A stretch of DNA of 5,139 nucleotides from an uncultured Cellvibrionales bacterium. Lineage in GTDB: Bacteria; Pseudomonadota; Gammaproteobacteria; Pseudomonadales; UBA7434. Location of the stretch: contig CALCNB010000031.1 of NCBI GenBank assembly GCA_937897785.1, positions 1-5,139 of the forward strand, read 5' to 3'. This document shows positions 1 to 4,874 of the stretch, piece after piece. Below the pieces are notes generated by a model. It ran no database searches. It saw only the letters and a list, made by a program, of their open reading frames with translations, and had not been told where the DNA came from. The translations under genes and the position numbers were made by a program. How positions within the stretch are numbered: the first letter of the stretch is position 1; every line of letters begins with the position of its first letter.

Positions 1-57
1 GCTGCCAAGCCGAGTTACTCGGTTGTTCTGCGCCCGCCGGTCTTGTCTGCTGTGTAC

Positions 58-1527
58 TCACTTATCGATTCCCCCTAAGCACATATATTTTAGTTCTAGG
101 TAATCATCCAGACCGTATTTTGAGCCTTCACGACCTTGTCCTGATTCTTTTACACCACCGAAGGGCGCCATTTCATTTGAAACAATTCCCTCGTTAATTC
201 CAACAATGCCATATTCAAGTGCTTCTCCTACTCGCCAGATTCGACCTATATCGCGTGAATAAAAATAGCAAGCTAGGCCAAACTCAGTGTTGTTAGCAAT
301 ATCTATTGCTTGTTGCTCATTGTCGAATTTAAATACTGGGGCAATGGGGCCAAAAATTTCTTCTTTAAAGACTCGCATATCATCAGTGACATCAGCAAGT
401 ATAGTGGGTTCTATGAAGCAAGGTCCGAGTGCTGAACGATTACCGCCGAGTAAAACGGCCGCCCCTTTACTTGTGGCATCATTTACAAAGTCAAACACAT
501 CGTTGGCAGCATTTTCATTGATCAGTGGACCAATAACTACATCTTCATCAGTGCCGTTTCCGACTTTAAATTGAGATACTTTGGCAGTGAATTTTTCAAT
601 GAAGGCACTATAGATAGTTGATTGGACTAGTAGACGATTAGAGCAAACACAGGTTTGTCCAGCGTTTCTAAATTTACTGGCTATAGCCCCATCGACGGCA
701 GCGTCTAAATCAGCATCATCGAAAACAATAAACGGTGCATTGCCGCCAAGTTCCATTGAGGTTCGCTTAACCGTTTGCGCACATTCTGCCATAAGCTGTT
801 TGCCGACCGGTGTCGAACCAGTAAAGGTTAATTTTCTAACTGTTGGATTGGCGGTTAATTCAGCGCCGATATCACTGGTTTGACCGGCGACGATATTAAT
901 AACACCGGCTGGAATGCCGGCACGGTCGGCCAATTCGGCGAAGGCTAATGCCGATAGTGGGGTGGCATTGGCTGGCTTGCAAACCACAGTACAACCTGCG
1001 GCCAATGCCGGCGCTATTTTTCGTGTCAGCATGGCGTTAGGGAAATTCCATGGTGTAATGCATGCCACCACACCTACGGGTTGTTTAATACAAATCAGAC
1101 GTTTGTCTTTTGATGGTTCAGGAATTGTGTCGCCATAAATTCGCTTGGCTTCCTCTGAGAACCACTCGATATAATTCGCACCATAAGCAATTTCTCCGCG
1201 AGCTTCGGCTAACGGTTTTCCTTGTTCTGCCGTCAGGATTTGTGCTAGATCTTCTTGGTTGGCCATCATCAATACAAACCATTGACGAAGTAGCGATGCC
1301 CTTTCTTTTGCTGATTTGTTTCGCCATGCCGCTTGTGCCTTTTCCGCCGCTTTAATTGCACGGCGGGTCTCATCAGTGCGGCATTTGGCTACTTCAGCAA
1401 TCACTTCGCCATTGGCTGGGTTGCAGACAGAAAATGTTTCACCGTTATCAGCACTGACCCATTGGCCATTAATATAGGCTTTATCCCTTAATAGAGAGGC
1501 ATCATTGATGTTCATGTTAGGGCTCAT
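58..1527 (-). CDS. gabD: NAD(P)-dependent succinate-semialdehyde (or glutarate-semialdehyde) dehydrogenase, GabD family
   Basis: Soluble aldehyde dehydrogenase of 489 residues that oxidises succinate semialdehyde to succinate at the end of GABA breakdown; the closely related DavD enzymes use glutarate semialdehyde from lysine. Visible motifs: PWNFP with the oxyanion Asn161, KPAN with cofactor Lys184, FTGST at 235-239, general base Glu259 in MELGGN, nucleophile Cys293 in NAGQTCVC, EEIFGP at 389-394, and a C-terminal PFGGVKESG...GREGSKYG. Arg169, Arg287 and Ser450 match the residues that bind the substrate carboxylate in characterised SSADHs, which supports a semialdehyde-acid substrate. Asn187 sits where E. 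coli GabD has a Ser that contacts NADP, so cofactor choice is open. Length and identity pattern match E. coli GabD (482 aa). The start is uncertain: Met5 (1515) aligns with the E. coli start and has a GAG seven bases upstream, whereas Met1 has no Shine-Dalgarno. The gene is divergent from a LysR regulator. Confidence 0.93.
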   Translation of the reverse strand: MSPNMNINDASLLRDKAYINGQWVSADNGETFSVCNPANGEVIAEVAKCRTDETRRAIKAAEKAQAAWRNKSAKERASLLRQWFVLMMANQEDLAQILTAEQGKPLAEARGEIAYGANYIEWFSEEAKRIYGDTIPEPSKDKRLICIKQPVGVVACITPWNFPNAMLTRKIAPALAAGCTVVCKPANATPLSALAFAELADRAGIPAGVINIVAGQTSDIGAELTANPTVRKLTFTGSTPVGKQLMAECAQTVKRTSMELGGNAPFIVFDDADLDAAVDGAIASKFRNAGQTCVCSNRLLVQSTIYSAFIEKFTAKVSQFKVGNGTDEDVVIGPLINENAANDVFDFVNDATSKGAAVLLGGNRSALGPCFIEPTILADVTDDMRVFKEEIFGPIAPVFKFDNEQQAIDIANNTEFGLACYFYSRDIGRIWRVGEALEYGIVGINEGIVSNEMAPFGGVKESGQGREGSKYGLDDYLELKYMCLGGIDK

Positions 1528-1552
1528 TTTTATATTTTTAAGCTAAAAGTCT

Positions 1553-1581
1553 ATAATAAATACAAAAATATCTCGCGGCAA
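1553..1581 (-). promoter_or_regulatory. Predicted sigma70-type promoter of gabD
   Basis: On the minus strand, TTGCCG (1576-1581, 4/6 match to TTGACA) is followed after exactly 17 bases by TATTAT (1553-1558, 5/6 match to TATAAT). The -10 box lies about 25-38 bases before the two candidate gabD starts, giving a short leader. This is the best promoter I could read in the divergent gap. It is inferred from sequence match only. Confidence 0.5.
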
Positions 1582-1586
1582 TCGAT

Positions 1587-1592
1587 TATAAT
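1587..1592 (+). promoter_or_regulatory. Possible -10 box for the LysR gene
   Basis: A perfect TATAAT occurs on the plus strand 40 bases before the TTG start. No recognisable -35 hexamer lies 16-18 bases upstream, where the sequence is A-rich, so it would need an activator or be weak. In AT-rich intergenic DNA a chance match is possible. Confidence 0.3.
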
Positions 1593-1603
1593 TTGTATTA
1601 TTG

Positions 1604-1618
1604 GTGAGATATACTCAC
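1604..1618. promoter_or_regulatory. Candidate LysR-type operator (T-N11-A palindrome)
   Basis: GTGAG-ATATA-CTCAC is a perfect 5-bp inverted repeat around a 5-base centre and contains T1605-N11-A1617, the form of a classical LysR-type box. It lies in the gabD/lysR divergent gap, directly against the regulator's Shine-Dalgarno (1619-1624), so a bound regulator could block its own expression. A second inverted pair, ATATCTC (1568-1574) and GAGATAT (1606-1612), shares its right arm with this site, and its left arm lies between the gabD -35 and -10 boxes. That geometry would suit a tetrameric LysR protein contacting two sites. Binding is inferred, not shown. Confidence 0.4.
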
Positions 1619-1624
1619 AGGAAG
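1619..1624 (+). promoter_or_regulatory. Shine-Dalgarno that fixes the TTG start of the LysR gene
   Basis: AGGAAG lies seven bases before TTG1632. No ATG or GTG is suitably placed near it in this frame, and the N-terminal helix-turn-helix of the protein follows directly. The site therefore supports TTG as the true initiation codon. It abuts the GTGAG/CTCAC palindrome. Confidence 0.65.
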
Positions 1625-1631
1625 ATAAGTT

Positions 1632-2534
1632 TTGCTGAATAAACGTACATTACCTTTGTCAGGTCTAAGGGCCTTTGAATGTGCCGGTCGGCACCTTCAT
1701 CTGGGTCGAGCAGGTGAGGAGCTCGGTGTCACACATGGTGCGATTAGCCACCAAGTACGTGCGCTTGAGGCGCAACTGGGGGTGAAGTTATTTATTCGCG
1801 CTAATAGCCGCCTGCAGTTAACAGATGCTGGACAGCGACTTCTCACGGCGGTCGGAGAGGGTTTTGAAAAAATTCTAGAAGGTGCGCAGCATCTCGATCC
1901 GGATAGCTTGGCAGGGAGTTTAATTATTGCCTGTACGCAAACTGCGGGTGCCAGTTGGATGGCTAAGCATATTTGCGATTTTCAAGCGCAGTATCCACAG
2001 ATTGATATTCATACCGTTGAAGTGAAGCCACAACAGCGAGACATTCCCCGAGAGATCGACGTGGCTATTTGCTATGGTAAGCCTCAAGCCGGTGATAGAA
2101 AGGTTGAAGAACTCACCACACCTGATATTTTTCCTGTGTGCAGTCCTCGCTTAGTGCACGGCAAAGGTGTCGTGTTACGGCCTGATCAGCTGACGCGATT
2201 TCCTTTAATTCACGATACGCAAAATAGTTGGCGTCGCTGGTTTGATGCCATGCAGATTGCAGAGTCAGATGATGTGAATGCGATATATTTTTTTAATACC
2301 ACGCTTTCGCTGGCTGCAGCAAGACAGGGTTACGGCATTGCATTATGTAACCATTTTGAGGTTCAAGAGGATTTACGAGAGGGGCGATTAATCAAGTTAT
2401 TTGATCAAACTATTCCCGAATCTCAAAGTTATTATTTGCTGACAGACCGAAGTGAAAATCAGTCACTCAGGGCGCAGATTTTCGAGACATGGATAAAAGA
2501 AATCTTAACCAGCCCACCCACTGCACCAAAATGA
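1632..2534 (+). CDS. LysR-family transcriptional regulator, GcvA-like
   Basis: A 300-residue DNA-binding regulator, the usual length for the family. An N-terminal winged helix-turn-helix occupies about residues 8-67: LSGLRAFECAGRHLHLGRAGEELGVT, then the recognition helix HGAISHQVRALEAQLG, then the wing KLFIRANSRLQLTDAGQ. The LPLSGLRAFE opening and SHQVRALE helix are typical of the GcvA/AmpR-like group. Residues about 92-295 form the periplasmic-binding-protein-like effector domain. The gene starts with TTG, supported by AGGAAG at 1619-1624. It is transcribed away from gabD with a 104-bp gap, the classical LysR arrangement, so regulation of gabD and of itself is likely. The effector cannot be read from the sequence. 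Its 3' end converges on the SDR gene with a 29-bp gap, so control of the P450/SDR operon is possible but not indicated by any matching site I found. Confidence 0.93.
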   Translation: MLNKRTLPLSGLRAFECAGRHLHLGRAGEELGVTHGAISHQVRALEAQLGVKLFIRANSRLQLTDAGQRLLTAVGEGFEKILEGAQHLDPDSLAGSLIIACTQTAGASWMAKHICDFQAQYPQIDIHTVEVKPQQRDIPREIDVAICYGKPQAGDRKVEELTTPDIFPVCSPRLVHGKGVVLRPDQLTRFPLIHDTQNSWRRWFDAMQIAESDDVNAIYFFNTTLSLAAARQGYGIALCNHFEVQEDLREGRLIKLFDQTIPESQSYYLLTDRSENQSLRAQIFETWIKEILTSPPTAPK

Positions 2535-2563
2535 ATGTTATTTTTATGGGGCATAATTTCAAT

Positions 2564-3457
2564 TTATTGGGCATTAAATAAATCAAATATCTTATCTTCA
2601 GGCCAAGGTCCTTCTTGATCTGTTTCTCGATAGGCTTGAATTTTTTCATCCGGCCATGAAAAACTCCCGAGGTGTTTGCCTGAGCAGGTGTAGAGTTTAC
2701 CGGTAATAAGCTGGGCTTGGTCACTGACAAGGTAAGTATAAATAGGGGCAATATTGCTCGGGGGTAAGGCATCCAATGCTGAGGTTAACCGCTCTTTACT
2801 GAGTAAGCCTCTCGCATGCAGTGATAGCATATTTTTTTTAAACGCATCGCCACTGGAGAGCCGCGTTTTAGCGCCCGGTAGTACCACATTACAGCGCACA
2901 TTGCTGGCTTGTAAATCTTTTGCGATGGCAGCGCTAAAGCTATTAATGGCCCCCTTTGCGGCGGCATAAGCAGTGCCACCATAGTTGCCTAAAAAGGCAT
3001 GGCTGCCAGTGTTAATAATCACGCCGCTCCCTTGAGCGGCCATTAAGGGTGCCGCGTGGCGACAGGTATTAAACGTGCCGTGTAAGTGAATATCAATGAC
3101 CTGCTGCCAATCTTGTGGCGAGATGTTCAGTAAATTACTTTGCTCAGGTTCGGCGATGCCAGCAAGATTAATCAGTCCATCAATGCCACCAAAGCGATCA
3201 CAGCATAGCTGTATTAGTTTGCCGGCATAGTCAAAGTCAGATATATCGCCATAACTGTAATCAGCCACACCATCCATCGCAATAATATGCTGGGTTAGTT
3301 GTTCCAGTAAATTGGCGTCAGCTTGATTAGCGCCCCGACTATTGACTACTACAGAGGCGCCCTGTTGGGCTAGCTCAAGCGCTACGGCCTTGCCAATACC
3401 CATACTGGCGCCAGTAATAACAATCCGCTTATTGCGCAACTTTTGATTTAACGTCAT
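2564..3457 (-). CDS. SDR-family NAD(P)-dependent oxidoreductase
   Basis: A 297-residue short-chain dehydrogenase/reductase with a Rossmann fold. Visible are the nucleotide-binding TGASMGIG (15-22), the adenine-site Asp71 in GDISD, NLAG (97-100), the candidate catalytic Ser152 in INTGS, and YxxxK as Tyr164/Lys168. His124 occupies the position usually held by the helix-4 Asn (HLHGTF in place of NLxGxF), a pattern that as I recall occurs in SDRs resembling the dehydrogenase part of peroxisomal multifunctional enzyme 2. The Ser-Tyr spacing is 12 rather than the common 13. The protein is longer than the ~250-residue norm, and its tail (about 262-297, with GPWPEDKIFDLF) resembles the extension of those acyl-CoA-type SDRs. 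Start support: AAGAAGG at 3467-3473. It lies 18 bp downstream of the P450 gene on the same strand, so co-transcription is likely. It may oxidise a hydroxylated product or a 3-hydroxyacyl-CoA; the substrate is unknown. Confidence 0.9.
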   Translation of the reverse strand: MTLNQKLRNKRIVITGASMGIGKAVALELAQQGASVVVNSRGANQADANLLEQLTQHIIAMDGVADYSYGDISDFDYAGKLIQLCCDRFGGIDGLINLAGIAEPEQSNLLNISPQDWQQVIDIHLHGTFNTCRHAAPLMAAQGSGVIINTGSHAFLGNYGGTAYAAAKGAINSFSAAIAKDLQASNVRCNVVLPGAKTRLSSGDAFKKNMLSLHARGLLSKERLTSALDALPPSNIAPIYTYLVSDQAQLITGKLYTCSGKHLGSFSWPDEKIQAYRETDQEGPWPEDKIFDLFNAQ

Positions 3458-3466
3458 ATTAGTTAA

Positions 3467-3473
3467 CCTTCTT
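3467..3473 (-). promoter_or_regulatory. Shine-Dalgarno of the SDR gene in the P450-SDR gap
   Basis: Minus-strand AAGAAGG ends nine bases before the SDR ATG and lies wholly within the 18-bp gap after the P450 stop codon. It supports independent translation initiation of the second gene on a shared transcript and fixes the SDR start. Confidence 0.6.
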
Positions 3474-3475
3474 TT

Positions 3476-4633
3476 TTAGACTTGAGTAACGTTTAATGCT
3501 AGCGGGGATCTTAATGCGGAACCTCTAGGCTGACTATCTTCAATATTTGTTAGTTCTAAATTTGGTAATCTTTCCAGTAAAAGTTGAATGGCTACAATCA
3601 TATTTCTTTTAGCCAAGTGTTTTCCAGGACAGGTTTTAGGGCCTCGGCCAAAAGCTAGAGTATCTTTAGAGTCCCTTTCAATATTGAATTCATCTGGATT
3701 GTTAAATACGGAAGGATCTCGGTTAGCAGCAGCAATACCAAATAAAATTAGAGAGTTTGGCGGTACATTAAAATCGAAAAAATTAAATGATTTGTCTGCG
3801 CTAATTCTTGGTAATAGAGCGACAGATGATTCCCATCGTGATAATTCATCCACAGCATTTGTAATTAAATGAGGTTCAGCCCTCAGTCGTTGCCAAAGGG
3901 ATGGATGAGTTAATAGGGCATAAAGTAGATTGCCTAAACTGCCATGCGTCGTTTCGCCTCCGGTTGGAAAGAGTAAGCCTATGTGGCTTAATATTTCATC
4001 GTCATTCAATTTAATTCCATCAATTTCAACGGCAGTTAGCTCTGAGATGATGTCTTCTTTAGGCGATTTTCTTCGCGCAGCAATAATGGGTCTAAGCACA
4101 TTATAGAATGCGGATTGCTTTTTTTCTGAGTGTTCATTTTCTTCTGGTAACAGCAGCGCCATCGCCCAGTCGTGGAATTCTTCTTCTTTATCTTTTGGTA
4201 TGCCGAGCAATTGCGTAATAACTAAATAAGGAAAGCGAGCGGTAAAATCTTTCACTAGGTCGATTTCTTTTTTCTCTACCAACGCATCAATCAAATTATT
4301 TGCGGTATGAAAAAATATTTCATCATCGTATACGGCAATATTTCTTGATTTAAAAGCAGGCGTCGATAATTTTCGATACGTTCTATGGGGTTCAGGGTCG
4401 GGCATAGATATAAAGCTTTTACCGATCGATTGCTCTATCGACATTTGGTAGCTTAGGTGGCCTGGAAATAAATGGTTGTCTTCAAAAGCAGCTTTCAATG
4501 CTCTATGGGAGGTAATAACAGTTGCTGGGTGACCATTGAATGTGACTTCTGACAAGTCGCCATTACTTCTTAGCGCCTTCAATATAGAATGGAAGGATTC
4601 GCCTGGATACGAGTGCGAGTGAAAATCGTACAT
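3476..4633 (-). CDS. Bacterial class cytochrome P450
   Basis: A 385-residue heme-thiolate monooxygenase, soluble (no membrane anchor) and near the usual ~400 residues for bacterial P450s. Motifs in order: C-helix HRTYRKLSTPAF (83-94); I-helix TGGETT (224-229) with the oxygen-activating acid/alcohol pair Glu227/Thr228; K-helix ExxR as Glu263-Arg266; NRDPSVFNNPDEFNIERD (304-321), the region before the heme loop; and the heme loop FGRGPKTCPG (328-337) with axial ligand Cys335. Lys333 stands where His or Arg normally contacts a heme propionate. A P450 uses O2 and two electrons, normally from a ferredoxin and reductase; neither is encoded here. AGGAG at 4641-4645 supports the start. It is the first gene of an operon with the SDR. 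Spot counts (33-45% GC in four 60-base lines) suggest it is more AT-rich than most of the SDR and gabD. The CYP family and substrate cannot be assigned from this sequence. Confidence 0.93.
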   Translation of the reverse strand: MYDFHSHSYPGESFHSILKALRSNGDLSEVTFNGHPATVITSHRALKAAFEDNHLFPGHLSYQMSIEQSIGKSFISMPDPEPHRTYRKLSTPAFKSRNIAVYDDEIFFHTANNLIDALVEKKEIDLVKDFTARFPYLVITQLLGIPKDKEEEFHDWAMALLLPEENEHSEKKQSAFYNVLRPIIAARRKSPKEDIISELTAVEIDGIKLNDDEILSHIGLLFPTGGETTHGSLGNLLYALLTHPSLWQRLRAEPHLITNAVDELSRWESSVALLPRISADKSFNFFDFNVPPNSLILFGIAAANRDPSVFNNPDEFNIERDSKDTLAFGRGPKTCPGKHLAKRNMIVAIQLLLERLPNLELTNIEDSQPRGSALRSPLALNVTQV

Positions 4634-4640
4634 AGAGCTT

Positions 4641-4645
4641 CTCCT
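4641..4645 (-). promoter_or_regulatory. Shine-Dalgarno of the P450 gene
   Basis: Minus-strand AGGAG lies seven bases before the ATG at 4633. This is near-ideal strength and spacing and fixes the start of the P450. Confidence 0.65.
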
Positions 4646-4677
4646 AAATTTTAATCAACTGCGTCATACAATTTAAC

Positions 4678-4696
4678 TGCAAGGAAATCTCTTGCA
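4678..4696. promoter_or_regulatory. Palindrome upstream of the P450-SDR operon, candidate operator
   Basis: TGCAAG-GAAATCT-CTTGCA is a perfect 6-bp inverted repeat with a 7-base centre. It lies 45-63 bp before the P450 start in a noncoding region, so it could be a dimeric repressor or activator site, or a hairpin in the leader RNA. Promoter boxes around it are weak: possible minus-strand TTGTCT (4769-4774) with TATTTT (4747-4752) 16 bases away, or TATAAG at 4723-4728. If the first were used, the palindrome would lie downstream of the transcription start. No other copy was noticed in the window. Confidence 0.35.
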
Positions 4697-4805
4697 CCTA
4701 TTGTTCTTATTTGCCTGCCGCTCTTATAGATCAAAAGCTAGCGCGTAAAATATTTCTAGAGTAAAATTAGACAACGGTGATCCATCTGATATAGGTTATA
4801 GGGGT

Positions 4806-4874
4806 ATGTTATTCGCTATCAACAAAAAAGAAACTGTAAACCAGTACGACATAATCAGGCAAAAAATAATATGA
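4806..4874 (+). CDS. Possible 22-codon ORF or tail of a truncated gene
   Basis: An ATG at 4806 opens a 22-codon frame ending in TGA at 4872-4874, which overlaps the next ATG (4871) as ATGA, the signature of translationally coupled genes. The same frame is open back to 4749, just after a TAA at 4746-4748, and the extended translation contains GDPSDIGYRGMLFAINKKET. It uses ATA, AGA and AGG codons much like the downstream gene. The Shine-Dalgarno for ATG4806 is poor: AGGGG is too close and ATAGG is ten bases off. I do not recognise the protein. It may be the C-terminal end of a gene whose beginning was lost at a junction near 4750, or chance open sequence in AT-rich DNA. Confidence 0.3.
   Translation: MLFAINKKETVNQYDIIRQKII

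Noticed and set aside
10..22. CCGAG-TTA-CTCGG hairpin downstream of gabD as a terminator.
   Set aside because: The stem is only five base pairs and no T-run follows on either strand.
1..78. Plus-strand frame open from the left edge to TAA at 76-78, overlapping the gabD end by 21 bases, in GC-rich sequence (35 of 57 bases in 1-57).
   Set aside because: Only 25 codons are visible, the other plus frames are also open here, and the peptide is not recognisable. It could be the tail of a convergent gene but cannot be supported.
914..1355. Open frames inside gabD on the opposite strand (914-1138 and 1110-1355) and a similar one at 287-574.
   Set aside because: They lie opposite a well-conserved enzyme gene, have no recognisable products or ribosome sites, and reflect its codon pattern.
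2562..2583. ATTTATT/AATAAAT inverted repeat as a bidirectional terminator between the LysR and SDR genes.
   Set aside because: The stem is entirely A/T, would be unstable in RNA, and lies over the SDR stop and final codons.
2467..2982. Extra minus-strand frames (2467-2772, 2785-2982) and a plus-strand frame (2754-2969) overlapping the SDR gene.
   Set aside because: They are alternative frames of a clearly coding region, and their translations show no domain.
3588..3872. Plus-strand open frame opposite the P450 C-terminal half.
   Set aside because: It is antisense to the heme-binding and ExxR coding region, with no plausible product.
4723..4774. Minus-strand promoter boxes for the P450 operon (TTGTCT/TATTTT at 4747-4774, or TATAAG at 4723-4728).
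   Set aside because: Several weak alternatives score alike in AT-rich DNA, and the region may straddle a junction, so none is listed as a separate feature.
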